Shown one piece after another: positions 16,958 to 26,971 of a stretch of 64,000 nucleotides of DNA (positions within the stretch are counted from its first letter, which is position 1; each line of letters starts with the position of its first letter). Made by a program: the position numbers and the translations under genes. Source of the DNA: Bacteroidales bacterium (GTDB lineage: Bacteria > Bacteroidota > Bacteroidia > Bacteroidales > Tenuifilaceae). A model generated the notes under the pieces. The model made no database searches and was not told the origin of the DNA. It worked only from the letters and a program-made list of their open reading frames with translations. Location of the stretch: positions 1 to 64,000 of the forward strand of contig JABFRB010000011.1 in assembly GCA_013141385.1 (NCBI GenBank), read 5' to 3'.

Positions 16958-19750
16958 CTAATCAAGATACTCATGTTCAGGTTTTCTAGTAAATTTCCTT
17001 GAACCCACCATACATTGCAATCCGCAGTAAACATTCTTTAATTCACAATCGCATTTGCGAAATACTTTACCAATAATTTCGTTCTGCTCAATGGTGTGAA
17101 TTTTACTTAACCCAACAGCGGGGCTTCCGCTAGCAGAGCGGCATACGGGTTCGAGTTTAATCTCATTAATTTGGTCGCGAATAAAATTCCATGCTCCCAT
17201 ATTCTCTGGCTCTTCCTGTACCCATAGCCATTTTATTGTATTCCGATATTTGGAAATAATATCAAGTATCTGTTTTTTAGGGAATGGGTAAAGCTGCTCA
17301 ATCCTTACCAAAGCAATATCTCTTGCATTATATTCTTCTTTCTTTTGAAGTAAATCGTAGTAGATTTTACCACTACAAAAAACAACTCGCTTAACCTCGT
17401 TAACATCAACATTACTATCATCAATAACCTCTTTAAAACCACCTGTGGATAGCTCATTTAAATTGGAAACACACTTTGGATGTCGGAGTAAACTTTTTGG
17501 TGTGAAAACAACCAGTGGCACTCTGAAATCACGCTTTTGCTGACGTCGTAGTAGGTGAAAAATATTAGCAGGGGTAGTGCAATTTGATATCTGCATATTA
17601 TTGTGGGCAGCAAGAGTGAGGAATCGTTCAATCCTAGCACTTGAGTGTTCAGGCCCTTGACCTTCGAATCCATGGGGGAGAAGTAGGGTTAATCCCGAAC
17701 GTAGCCCCCATTTATCCTCAGCAGAGCTGATATACTGGTCGATAATTACCTGCGCAACATTAAAGAAATCGCCAAATTGAGCCTCCCAAATTGTAAGCCC
17801 TTTGGGAAGCGTAATGGAGTATCCATACTCAAAACCCATAACTCCGTACTCTGAAAGGAGGCTATTGTAAACATTAAAGGATGCCTGTTTTTCCGATAAA
17901 TTCTTTAGTGGGTAATACTTTTCATCCGAATTTTCTACGTTGTATGCGGAGTGTCGATGAGAGAATGTCCCTCTTTCCGAATCCTGACCGCTAATTCGAA
18001 CGGGATAACCCTCGGTGAGAAGCGAACCGTAAGCTAAAAGTTCAGCCATTGCCCAGTCAACCTGATTGTTTTTAACTATTTCGGTTCTATCCTCTAATAA
18101 TTTTATTAATTTTTTGAAAAATGGCTTATTGGCTGGTAGCGTATTAATTTTATTGGCAATTTTGATTAACGTGTTCTTCTCCACACCTGTTTCTAGCGAA
18201 TCATTAAAATCAGCAGGTTTAGAGTATCTCAAACCCTTCCAAGAATCTGCCATAAATCGCTGAACCTTTACACCTTTTTGATCCTTAGCCTCTTCTAACT
18301 TAGTATCAAGAAGTTTATCGAACTCTTGTTCTAAATTTTTTACCTCATCCGAAGTTATTATTCCCTGTTCGGTGAGTGTTTTAGAGTATAAATCACGAAC
18401 ATTGGGGTGATTTGCTATTGCATCGTATAGAGTTGGTTGGGTAAAGCGAGGTTCATCGCCCTCATTATGCCCATATCTGCGGTAGCATAATAGATCGATG
18501 AAAACATCGGTGTGAAATTTTTGCCGATACTCAACCGCAAGCCTAATGGTATGAATTAATGCTTCAGGATCATCCCCATTTACATGGAAAACAGGCGATA
18601 GGGTAACCTTGCCAATATCGGTACAGTAGGTGCTGCTTCTTGCATCGAGGTAGTTGGTTGTAAAACCAACTTGGTTATTTATGACGATGTGTATTGTTCC
18701 CCCCGTTTTATACCCTTCGAGCTGCGACATTTGTAGGGTTTCGTAAACAACGCCTTGAGCGGCAATTGCAGCATCGCCATGAATGATTATTGGGGCGAGT
18801 TTGTTAAAGTTGTGATTGTAGGTGTGTTCGATTCTTGCTCGTGCTATCCCTTGAGCAACCGGGGCAACGGTTTCCAGATGCGATGGGTTTGGTACAAGGC
18901 TTAAGTGTACGGAATGCCCATTATCAGTATTAATCGTGTTGTTGAAACTGAGGTGATACTTAACATCGCCAAGTGCGATATCTTCGGCATATTTTTCACC
19001 AATAAATTCACCAAAAATATCTTCATAGGGTTTTCCCATAATGTTCGAGAGTACATTGAGCCTACCCCTATGAGCCATACCTATTACAAACTCCTCGATT
19101 CCGAGCAATGCTCCATGTTCAATTATTGAGTCGAGGGCAGGCATTAGCGATTCTGCACCCTCGAGCGAGAATCGTTTTTGACCCACAAATTTTTTATGAA
19201 TAAACTGCTCGAATCCAACGGCCAGTTTAAGATGGTGTAAGATATGCTTTTTCTGTTCGTTCGAAAAGTTGGTCTTATTTCTTGATCCTTCAATTTTCTC
19301 CTCAAGCCAACTTACAATTTCCGGATTACGGATATACATGAATTCAACGCCAATGCTGTGGCAATAAACATCATCAAGGAATTGGATAATATCTTTTAGT
19401 GTTGCTGGGCCAATGCCAATGCTTTTTCCAGCCTGAAAAATGGTGTTGAGATCCGATTCTGAAAGACCAAAATTCTCAAGGCTTAAATTTGGTAGATGTT
19501 TCCGTCTGGCTCTTACAGGATTTGTTTTGGTAAAAAGATGCCCACGCTTCCTGTAGCCATCAATAAGATTTAGCACTTTAAATTCAATATCCAAAATTCC
19601 AGAATCATTGGCGTTGAACTTTGCTCTTGCCAGTTCAAATCCCTCGAAAAATCTTTGCCATTCCTTATCTACTGAATTAGGATCCTTTTGCCAATCCTTA
19701 AAGATGGCCTCTAGGGCTTGAGAATCTATATTGCTTAAATATCTATTCAT
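16958..19750 (-). CDS. sucA: 2-oxoglutarate dehydrogenase E1 (thiamine-diphosphate dependent)
   Basis: A 930-residue E1 that decarboxylates 2-oxoglutarate and loads succinyl onto E2. The N-terminal segment (WQKDPNSVDKEWQRFFEGF) resembles the E2-binding start of SucA. Core motifs visible: GMAHRGRLNVLSNIMGKPYE (about 224-243), HGDAAIAAQGVVYE (324-337), the thiamine-diphosphate segment GDDPEA at 392 with YRRYGHNEGDEP, and the C-terminal SSARIERFL and EEPENMGAW segments. Length is typical. It lies upstream of the E2 gene in the same direction. The 5' region contains a heptamer repeat array at 19811-19880. Confidence 0.95.
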   Translation of the reverse strand: MNRYLSNIDSQALEAIFKDWQKDPNSVDKEWQRFFEGFELARAKFNANDSGILDIEFKVLNLIDGYRKRGHLFTKTNPVRARRKHLPNLSLENFGLSESDLNTIFQAGKSIGIGPATLKDIIQFLDDVYCHSIGVEFMYIRNPEIVSWLEEKIEGSRNKTNFSNEQKKHILHHLKLAVGFEQFIHKKFVGQKRFSLEGAESLMPALDSIIEHGALLGIEEFVIGMAHRGRLNVLSNIMGKPYEDIFGEFIGEKYAEDIALGDVKYHLSFNNTINTDNGHSVHLSLVPNPSHLETVAPVAQGIARARIEHTYNHNFNKLAPIIIHGDAAIAAQGVVYETLQMSQLEGYKTGGTIHIVINNQVGFTTNYLDARSSTYCTDIGKVTLSPVFHVNGDDPEALIHTIRLAVEYRQKFHTDVFIDLLCYRRYGHNEGDEPRFTQPTLYDAIANHPNVRDLYSKTLTEQGIITSDEVKNLEQEFDKLLDTKLEEAKDQKGVKVQRFMADSWKGLRYSKPADFNDSLETGVEKNTLIKIANKINTLPANKPFFKKLIKLLEDRTEIVKNNQVDWAMAELLAYGSLLTEGYPVRISGQDSERGTFSHRHSAYNVENSDEKYYPLKNLSEKQASFNVYNSLLSEYGVMGFEYGYSITLPKGLTIWEAQFGDFFNVAQVIIDQYISSAEDKWGLRSGLTLLLPHGFEGQGPEHSSARIERFLTLAAHNNMQISNCTTPANIFHLLRRQQKRDFRVPLVVFTPKSLLRHPKCVSNLNELSTGGFKEVIDDSNVDVNEVKRVVFCSGKIYYDLLQKKEEYNARDIALVRIEQLYPFPKKQILDIISKYRNTIKWLWVQEEPENMGAWNFIRDQINEIKLEPVCRSASGSPAVGLSKIHTIEQNEIIGKVFRKCDCELKNVYCGLQCMVGSRKFTRKPEHEYLD

Positions 19751-19810
19751 TACTATTATCTGTTTGATATTCGTTTGCTACCCGTAATTTTTTAAACTTT
19801 GAACTTTCTT

Positions 19811-19880
19811 CTTCCAACTTCTGACTTCGGTCTTCCAACTTTCATCTTCCGACTTTGGTCTTCTGACTTCCATCTTCTAT
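19811..19880. repeat. Heptamer tandem array, CTTCNNN x10
   Basis: Ten consecutive 7-base units beginning CTTC or CTTT (for example CTTCCAA, CTTCTGA, CTTCGGT) with no indel. The same repeat in reverse complement is at 35680-35766, and six units are at 51960-52001. It is about 60 bases upstream of the sucA start. Confidence 0.8.
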
Positions 19881-20040
19881 CAAAACAAGTTTTTCGGTAA
19901 AATGTTGAACAGAGTTTGTTTGGAGGATATCTTTTCAAATTTTAAATCTTCCGTGTAATTAATAATTCGTAACTATTCATACACATAATTTAGTAGATAT
20001 TCTTTTGAAAATAAACTGGAAGTGTCAATTACACATGCTA

Positions 20041-20250
20041 TTCTCGCATTATAAGTTCTCGCAAAGTCGCCAAGTTCGCGAAGAAGAAAAAACTTTTAGT
20101 TTTTTCCCTTTGCGTACAAACCGTAGGATCAATTTGGTATGATCTTATCATAATATTTCAATTGAGTTAAACTTTATTCTTTATCCATCTTATGTTCTTT
20201 GCGGCTTAGCGACTTTGCGTGAGATGTTTTTATTGCTGAATAGTTACAAT
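20041..20250 (-). repeat. Dispersed ~200-bp palindromic repeat, copy A
   Basis: Contains CTCGCAAAGTCGCCAAG at one end and GCGGCTTAGCGACTTTGCG at the other, with an internal AAAACTTTTAGTTTT hairpin. The reverse complement matches 40171-40372 along its full length, and 21500-21675 over most of it. Copies A and B are in opposite orientation on the two sides of the gene at 20430. The remainder of 19881-20429 has no coding potential. Confidence 0.75.
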
Positions 20251-20429
20251 AGTTCTATTATCATTTCCATTGATTTAAATTCTGTATTAACAGGATAATT
20301 GGATGTAAAAGAGTTTTTTACTGTTTTGGCAAAATGTTTGTTAGGAAAGTGCTAGTTTTGATTCACGTTTTTTACAATATTTTCGATCTACTTAATAGAA
20401 TATAGAACAAGTCAAAAAATAGCAATTTA

Positions 20430-21491
20430 ATGTATAAAAAGTTAGCCTTACTATTAATTCCTTTATTCATTTCTAATTTCATTTTAGGACAATCAAAGTA
20501 TTACGATTCTCTTGTTATTGAATTTGGAAAAAGTAAGATAAATAGTATCAATTTATTTGTAGATACCGTTATTGATGTTCGAAATACAAAACCCAGCTGT
20601 TTGGGTGTTTGGGAAAAGAAAAAGTATGTTTTTGTTCCTGTCGATAACTTTTTACAGATTCAAAAACCTTTGGCAACCGAAATCAAAGGGATGTTTCTAA
20701 TATCTCCCAATACATCAACAAATAGTAAGTATAGATTGCAGATAGATGAGTTTGATGTTTTTGCCAATGAGAAGTTCTTCTCAAAAAACTTTACCTGTAA
20801 TGCCTCAGTATCAGTATATTCTTTAAAAGAGGATAATAAGTACTACTACTCGGGAACACTTATGTACGAAACAACCTCAAAATCAAGAGTCAAAAAGAAA
20901 AATATAGGTTTAGGATACGAAGACATTATAGATAAGTGGAAGATAAATTTTATGCTAGATATTGATAAGATACGTGCTTGTAAAGCAAATGATTCATTGT
21001 GTGCGATTCCCAACTATAAAAGGTTTTCATTCCCTATCAAAAAGAATCTGTACACGAATTTGGAGTCGTTTATTGGTCAGAAGTCTTGGCTTATGGATGG
21101 GGAGATTATCTTTTCGAGGCCCGAAACGGAAAAGAAATTCTATCGACATGCCTACTGTATCCGCTATAGGAATGATGAGAAATACGAATCGTTTGAGACA
21201 TCCGTTTACAACACACAGCAGAATATTCGAATATCAAATAAAATGGTTTTAATTCTTAAGAAGAAGCTGTTTTTCGGGTTAAATAGGTGGGTAGAGTCTG
21301 AGTATGCAAAGCATGGACTTGAGGATATCTTTCTAGTAGATTTTTCATTAAGCCAGAGTATAACATTTAACCAGTTATCAAAAAAAGGTGTAATTGCTGG
21401 TTTTGGTATAATGGGGAATGTTAATTATATATATTCTGAGGGCGCTTTGTTCCAACCATATTTGATTGTTCAACTTGGGATTAAACTTTGA
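20430..21491 (+). CDS. Secreted protein of unknown function
   Basis: A 353-residue protein that I do not recognise. The N-terminus is a signal peptide (LALLLIPLFISNFILGQS, cleavage near 20). The rest is rich in beta-prone, aromatic and charged residues. It contains a lipocalin- or barrel-like run near the end (VIAGFGIMGNVNYIYSEG, then FQPYLIVQLGIKL), which may be an outer-membrane strand. It is flanked on both sides by inverted copies of the ~200-bp repeat (20041-20250 and 21500-21675). It precedes the TonB receptor gene but is separated from it by repeat copy B. Confidence 0.6.
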   Translation: MYKKLALLLIPLFISNFILGQSKYYDSLVIEFGKSKINSINLFVDTVIDVRNTKPSCLGVWEKKKYVFVPVDNFLQIQKPLATEIKGMFLISPNTSTNSKYRLQIDEFDVFANEKFFSKNFTCNASVSVYSLKEDNKYYYSGTLMYETTSKSRVKKKNIGLGYEDIIDKWKINFMLDIDKIRACKANDSLCAIPNYKRFSFPIKKNLYTNLESFIGQKSWLMDGEIIFSRPETEKKFYRHAYCIRYRNDEKYESFETSVYNTQQNIRISNKMVLILKKKLFFGLNRWVESEYAKHGLEDIFLVDFSLSQSITFNQLSKKGVIAGFGIMGNVNYIYSEGALFQPYLIVQLGIKL

Positions 21492-21499
21492 GTAAATGT

Positions 21500-21675
21500 T
21501 TCACGCAAAGGTGCTTTGAGTAAATGCCTCACGCAAAGTCGCTAAGCCGCAAAGAGTATAAGATAGATGAGGAACATTGTTAGAATAGAACTACAGTTTG
21601 TGCGCAAAAGGAAAAAACTCAAAGTTTTTTCTTCTTCGCAAACTTTGCGACTTTGCGAGAACCATTAATGCGAGA
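21500..21675 (+). repeat. Dispersed ~200-bp palindromic repeat, copy B
   Basis: Same family as 20041-20250 (opposite orientation) and 40171-40372 (same orientation): ACGCAAAGTCGCTAAGCCGC, the AAAAAACTCAAAGTTTTTT hairpin, and GCGACTTTGCGAGAA. It begins with a small tandem duplication of GAGTAAATG...TCACGCAAAG. Confidence 0.7.
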
Positions 21676-21746
21676 TTAGTATGGGTAATCGATATTTTTA
21701 TTTTTAAAAGAAATTTATGCGCCTGTTTAGTTGCAATTTTAAAAAT

Positions 21747-24101
21747 ATGAGGAAGAAACTATATATTTTCCTACTCTTTCTATTTATATCTGCCACTGGA
21801 TATTCCCAAACATATACTGTTTCTGGCTATGTAATTGATTCTAAAACTGGAGAAACGCTAATTGGCGTTACCGTAGTTTTAAAAAATACCCAGCAGGGCA
21901 TTACAACCGATGGGAATGGCTTTTTTAGAATATCGAGTATAAAACCCGGTGAGTATATCTTACAATTCTCATACGTTGGCTATAAAAAGGTTGAGAAAAC
22001 TGTAAGGGTAATAAATAAAAGCATTCTGCTGAATGAAACAGCGTTAGAGCAGGAGGTAATTGAGCTAAAAGATGTGATTATTACAGCAGCACGACCCGAT
22101 ACGGTAGGCGATAAGGAGATAGAAACCTCGCAGCTAAAACTTTCATCGCACACAATACTCAATATCCCATCGGCAAGTGGGGATATATTTAAGGCTGTGA
22201 AATATCTTCCGGGCATTGAGGCAACAGATCCATTCTCACCTTTATACACCGCTCGTGGCAGCGATCCATCTGGTAACCTAGTGCTTCTTGATGGTGTTGC
22301 AATTTACAATCCTTACCATTTTGCAAGCGGCGATGGGATTTTTAATATTCAATCCATTAAGAATATCGACCTACTTGTTGGTGGCTTTGGTTCTGAGTTT
22401 GGAGGTCGGAACTCATCCATTCTTTATATCACTACAAAAGATGGGAATCGTGATGGTTTGCATGGGGAGTTTGAACCTACTACAACCCATTCAAAGGTAT
22501 TTGCCGAGTTTCCAGTTGGTAAAAGAGGATCGATGATGGTGGCTGCCCGTTACTTTTACGATATCCCCAGTTATTTTATCTACTCAAGCAGAAGCTATTT
22601 CTACGATTTTAATATTTCGTATACAAATAGGTTGAATGAGCGTAACCGAATCACCTTTAAACTTTTCAACTCGAAGGATGATATGAGGTTTGCACCAGAC
22701 AGGTTGTTTGCATACATTGATAAATCTTTTAGCATGGATGTATATGAAGATACTCAAATGAAGCTTAATAACTCATGGTCAAATAGGGCAGGAACGGCAA
22801 TTCTTAAAACAGTTATAAGCCCAAGTGTATTCCTTAAAACCCAGATTTATGGCTCATTTCATTCTTCCGATAATTTCTCATCCATGGATCTTACATTTAA
22901 CCCCGATAGTACAAGCCAAGAGGTAAAACTATATTACAATACCAATTTCCGAAGTAAAATTAATGATCTGTGTGCTAAGTCGGTGCTAAACATTAAATCC
23001 GATTCAATAAACACTATTAAAATAGGCGCAGAGTTCAATAACTACTACTTTAGTAATGGTGCTCGGATAAACGATATCGATAAAGGTAATAATACCCGAA
23101 GCCCATTGCTTTTTGCTGGCTTTATAGAGGATAAGATAAAGCTAGGTAATTTCATTATCCGCCCCGGATTACGCGCATCCCGATACTCTTTTAGCAATGA
23201 TTGGCAGTATGAACCTAGGCTCAATCTTAGCGCAAATCTTCCTTTTTATATTAAACTCCGAGCTGCATGGGGTATTTACTACCAGAATATTATCAGCATG
23301 AATACTCAGGAGTACGAAATCAACCAGTTTTTGGATTATTACTACCCTTTAAAAAATCGTAAACCAACAAAATCGATACACTATATTTTAGGCTTCGAAA
23401 AACCTCTGTTTAAAAACTCAAGCCTCTCCCTCGATATGTATTACATTGATATGCCCGTTACATACACCTTCGACCTTAACCAGAGTGAACTCGAAGCAAG
23501 AACATTCTCGGATAAGTTGCAACAAGGTACAGGAAAATCATACGGAATAGAGTTGATGTTTAAAGCTAACTTTGAAAAATTATCGGGTTGGATAAGCTAT
23601 GGTATAAGCAGAAGTACACGTAGCTATCCTTACATAATGAGTGGGAAATCGTTCCTGTTCGATTTCGACAGAACTCATTCATTTAAGGCAATTGTTAATT
23701 ATAAAATAGCACCACGGTTAACATACAATTTCAGCCTTATTGCTTTAAGTGGATTACCTAAAACAATAGAAACTACCCTACAAAGCTATTACTACTACGA
23801 TCCTACAACGGGTTCCATTGGTTTTTACCCATTTGGCATATCCCCAACAAAGAATAATGCCCGTTTACCTGCGGTTATTGAGGTCGATATGGGAATTATT
23901 AAAAGGATAAGAGGTGGATTTGGTGCGGAATTGGCTGAGTTTTTAAGAGCCGATGAATCGTACTTTACGTTAACAATTGGTAATATTCTATTCCTTAGGA
24001 GAAATGTTATTTGGTATTTTCCCTATGGCGGCGATAAGTATATTCCAATAGGATTTAACTATTTTCCACGCATTACGGCTGGTTATATCATTAAATTTTA
24101 G
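21747..24101 (+). CDS. TonB-dependent outer-membrane receptor with carboxypeptidase-regulatory domain
   Basis: A 784-residue outer-membrane receptor. The ATG at 21747 (MRKKLYIFLLFLF) gives a clean signal peptide; an upstream in-frame ATG at 21717 adds ten unlikely residues. After the signal comes a carboxypeptidase-regulatory-like fold (VSGYVIDSKTGETLIGVTVV, about 22-95), then a plug domain (PSASGDIFKAVKYLPGIE, about 140; VLLDGVAIYNPYHFAS) and a beta-barrel to the end with a C-terminal aromatic-rich strand (ITAGYIIKF). It forms an operon with the DUF4249 lipoprotein that starts four bases after its stop. The substrate is unknown. Confidence 0.9.
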   Translation: MRKKLYIFLLFLFISATGYSQTYTVSGYVIDSKTGETLIGVTVVLKNTQQGITTDGNGFFRISSIKPGEYILQFSYVGYKKVEKTVRVINKSILLNETALEQEVIELKDVIITAARPDTVGDKEIETSQLKLSSHTILNIPSASGDIFKAVKYLPGIEATDPFSPLYTARGSDPSGNLVLLDGVAIYNPYHFASGDGIFNIQSIKNIDLLVGGFGSEFGGRNSSILYITTKDGNRDGLHGEFEPTTTHSKVFAEFPVGKRGSMMVAARYFYDIPSYFIYSSRSYFYDFNISYTNRLNERNRITFKLFNSKDDMRFAPDRLFAYIDKSFSMDVYEDTQMKLNNSWSNRAGTAILKTVISPSVFLKTQIYGSFHSSDNFSSMDLTFNPDSTSQEVKLYYNTNFRSKINDLCAKSVLNIKSDSINTIKIGAEFNNYYFSNGARINDIDKGNNTRSPLLFAGFIEDKIKLGNFIIRPGLRASRYSFSNDWQYEPRLNLSANLPFYIKLRAAWGIYYQNIISMNTQEYEINQFLDYYYPLKNRKPTKSIHYILGFEKPLFKNSSLSLDMYYIDMPVTYTFDLNQSELEARTFSDKLQQGTGKSYGIELMFKANFEKLSGWISYGISRSTRSYPYIMSGKSFLFDFDRTHSFKAIVNYKIAPRLTYNFSLIALSGLPKTIETTLQSYYYYDPTTGSIGFYPFGISPTKNNARLPAVIEVDMGIIKRIRGGFGAELAEFLRADESYFTLTIGNILFLRRNVIWYFPYGGDKYIPIGFNYFPRITAGYIIKF

Positions 24102-24105
24102 TTTT

Positions 24106-24906
24106 ATGAGATATAAAATACACTTAATTCTGAGTATTGCTTGTATGTTGATTATTACATCATGCAGCAAGGACGATTTTCTCGATTTCCTCATTGGCCC
24201 TCAGCCAAAATTTATTGATAATAACCAATTTGTACCCGGATTTAATATCCTAGGGGTAATCAGACCCGATTCCATCGGGAATCAAACCATGTCGATGGTT
24301 CATGTTGAGAGGGTACTACCCGCAATTGGTAGTGCGAGTGATTCTTTTGATGTAGCCGATGCCCGGGTAATGATTTATCGTATCGAAGATAATCAGGTTA
24401 AAGACTCAACGCAGTTTGATTATGTAAATAACGATAATTCCTATGCAACATATCAACCGTTAGTGTTTAGACCAAAAGCGGGGGAGCACTATAAAATTAA
24501 ATGTACTGATTCAAGCCTACCTACATTAACTGCCGAAACAATTGTGCCAGATATCCCCGCTATTGTTGATGATAATGTTACTGTAAGTGGAAATACCATC
24601 ACCCTCTCGATTCTGCATAACACCTCTGCCTCGATGTACGATGTTTACTTGTATACTGGAGGTAAAGTAATCCCTAACCGTATTATGCAACCCGAAAGCG
24701 GGGATACTCAAATTGAGATAAAAAACACTGGAACTATCACACCCGATGCAAAGCTGGTAATTTACGCCTACGACAAAAACCTAACAGAATACCTTACCGC
24801 ATCCAACGTATTTATAAAACCCAATACCTACCGACCACCCTTTACCAACGTTACCAATGGTTACGGATGTTTTGGCTCGTTGAATTTGTTGGTTAGGAAG
24901 TTGTAA
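24106..24906 (+). CDS. DUF4249-type lipoprotein, partner of the TonB receptor
   Basis: A 266-residue lipoprotein with lipobox ITSC (Cys20). The fold order and the ending (NVTNGYGCFGSLN, similar to the family's NGyGvFG) match DUF4249 proteins, which sit directly after TonB receptors in Bacteroidota. The gene begins four bases after the receptor stop, so the two are translated from one transcript. A surface or periplasmic substrate-handling role is inferred from this pairing only. It is slightly shorter than many family members. Confidence 0.75.
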   Translation: MRYKIHLILSIACMLIITSCSKDDFLDFLIGPQPKFIDNNQFVPGFNILGVIRPDSIGNQTMSMVHVERVLPAIGSASDSFDVADARVMIYRIEDNQVKDSTQFDYVNNDNSYATYQPLVFRPKAGEHYKIKCTDSSLPTLTAETIVPDIPAIVDDNVTVSGNTITLSILHNTSASMYDVYLYTGGKVIPNRIMQPESGDTQIEIKNTGTITPDAKLVIYAYDKNLTEYLTASNVFIKPNTYRPPFTNVTNGYGCFGSLNLLVRKL

Positions 24907-25514
24907 ATTAATAACCGCAAAGTATTATAAGATTTCGCAAAGTTCGCCAAGGGTTTGTAATGTTTTTACTTGGTGTCTTTTGTGTCTCCTTTGAGTTCTT
25001 TGTGTTATACCTTCTTTTTTGATACTCACAAATTTTTAATGATAAACAGGAGTAATTAATCTGATTATCGCAAATTGCGATAGTTGAGATGCGGCATTAT
25101 TTCATTCTAGGGTTTGAGAAAATTACGGTACTCTGTACCTATTCACCTGTATGGTATTGAAATATCTACAAATATTAAGGTGCTACGCACCCAGAGTAGG
25201 AGTTCGTAAGATTAAAGGCCTTCCAAGTGGCAGAGCCGCCTAATATTTGTAGCCCAATTATATAATTCTAGAAAAAGAGGTGCATCGCACCGTAATGTTA
25301 ACCTTTGGTTTGGAGTTTGGAACTCTCTAAACAGTAATTGGCTATCGCAAATTGCGATAATTGAGATGCAGTGGTGTTTCATTCTAATTCAAATCCGCGC
25401 TAACGAAGGCTAAGGCTGTAGCCTGATAGAAAAAGTTCGGCCAAGGTAGAACCCATTGCCGAACTTCTTTAAATAGCCTTACCTAGTAGAGGGATGCAAT
25501 AAATTGAGGTTTAA
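24907..25514. repeat. Intergenic repeat cluster
   Basis: No gene seen. It contains a short CGCAAAG palindrome (about 24915-24950). Two copies of the TATCGCAAATTGCGATA palindrome are at 25066-25082 and 25343-25359, each beginning a short 21-base-period array (next units start GCGGCATT and GCAGTGGT). A pair of CTACAAATATTAAGGTGCTACGCACC-like elements (split here: CTACAAATATTAAGG and GGTGCTACGCACC) occurs at about 25155-25285. A GCCGAACTTCTTTAAATAGC element lies near 25457-25476. Confidence 0.6.
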
Positions 25515-25874
25515 TTATTCGCACCAACACTCCATTACAATTTGCATATTATCATCAACAGTTATCAACTTACTGTTGATACCACAAAAATAATAATCGC
25601 TACCATCAATAACGTAAGTACCCTCTTCGAGATAAAAGAAAATACCTTCCTGAGTTTCTTCTGGCATAAAAACCTCGTTTGTTGCAACGTTAATAGCACA
25701 AATTTGCCCGTAATAAGTCACTGGGTTGTGAGTATTTTGCTCAACAAATCCGGTTACAACAACTTCCCATTCGTCACCAGGAGAAGGAACTGCATTACAT
25801 TTTGCAAAATCAGCTGCATTAACAGCAAAAGTTGTAGCAAATACTACAAATAGACTTAAGATTAATTTTTTCAT
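25515..25874 (-). CDS. Small secreted Cys-containing protein, unknown
   Basis: A 119-residue protein with a clear signal peptide (cleavage after AVNAA, near 20). The mature part has five Cys (CNAVP, QICAIN, YFCGIN and the C-terminal ECWCE) and an acidic composition, so at least two disulfides are possible in the periplasm or outside. No family recognised. It stands alone between repeat clusters. Confidence 0.65.
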   Translation of the reverse strand: MKKLILSLFVVFATTFAVNAADFAKCNAVPSPGDEWEVVVTGFVEQNTHNPVTYYGQICAINVATNEVFMPEETQEGIFFYLEEGTYVIDGSDYYFCGINSKLITVDDNMQIVMECWCE

Positions 25875-26971
25875 GATAATAAAATTTAAATTTAAGGACG
25901 GATGAAACCCGCATGTGAATTATCATCCGTGTTTTTATATTTAACGAACATGCTCGTTTAATTTTAATATGTGTGTATACGCTTACATAACAAAATCTAA
26001 CCATTTTGCTGTCATTCCTGCGAATGCAGGAACTGACCGAAGGGAACTCAACGGAGTTAATCCCCTTTTTTACATCCAGATTCCGGGACTTCGCCCGGAA
26101 CCGAGTTTACGAGCTCGGCGGAGCCAATGACAGTTAAACTTGTTTATCGAAATAGTAATCTAAACGGATATTCATATTTAATAATTATTGGCTTAAAATC
26201 TTGTTTTTTAATACAATAATAGAACAATGTAACAATTAAAACATATACACAAGTATTGTTTGTTAGCAATATTTGTGTATAAATCTAAAAACAATTCTAT
26301 AAAATAATGTTAACAGAACATAGAAATTATACTAGGAATAAATTTCACGCTCTCGTTCGGCTTAGGTTGTGTTCAAATCGATGCTATTCTGTTAGGTTGT
26401 AGCCTGTAATGATATGTTCAACTAAGATTCATTCTATCTTAGCCGAACTTCTTTAAATAGCATTAGTTTAACAGAGTTTCATGAAGAATACCGAGCCGTA
26501 GGGTTTTGTGCTTTGGCAATTCACGCAGGTGGAAAGCAAACTCTGATAGGTTCTTCGAATTCTATCAGGTTATGCTTCTAATCATGACCTTTCAGAGTCG
26601 ATAGACCTGAAATAGTCTGTAAGATATTGCTAGCTAAACGACATTGTAAATTAATAGATCAAGATTAAAATGCTCGGCTTGGCAAAGTTTAGGCGATAGC
26701 CGTAACTTCGACGTTTTTAAATAGCGGTTTTTGACCGCATAAAATTCCTACTTAACGAAAGTCCGATGTAAGATGTCGTCCTGATGAATAGATGGACGGC
26801 GGCACAACTTATCCCGATGCTATTTATCGGGAGCCAACTGTCCAACCGAATGATTTTTGATTTGATTACTTACAGCCTCGTCTTAAAGGGGAGTTTGGTT
26901 CATTTTTTTTCAAATTGTTGACAATATTGAAAAGCCATTCTGTTTTGTAATAGGACGACTTAAACGCTATA
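25875..26971. repeat. Intergenic repeat-rich region
   Basis: About 1.1 kb without a credible gene. It holds a palindromic CGAATGCAGGAAC...TTCCGGGACTTCGCCCGGAA element at 26010-26135 (related to 49890-49965). A CGTTCGGCTTAGG/CTTAGCCGAACTTC palindrome with TTTAAATAGC is at about 26350-26465. A 97-bp segment at 26498-26594 is repeated almost exactly at 36328-36424. Near 26756 is a diverged end of the MITE-like family (TAACGAAAGTCCGATGTAAG), followed by repeat family R (26785-26892). Confidence 0.6.
26785..26892 (-). repeat. Dispersed repeat family R, copy 1
   Basis: Contains GAATAGATGGACGGCGGC, a TCCCGATGCTATTTATCGGGA hairpin (imperfect) and ACAGCCTCGTCTTAA at the end. Other copies are at 29248-29357, 30782-30885, 30888-30949 and 30973-31077. 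Each lies just downstream (on the minus strand) of an accessory gene. Confidence 0.65.
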
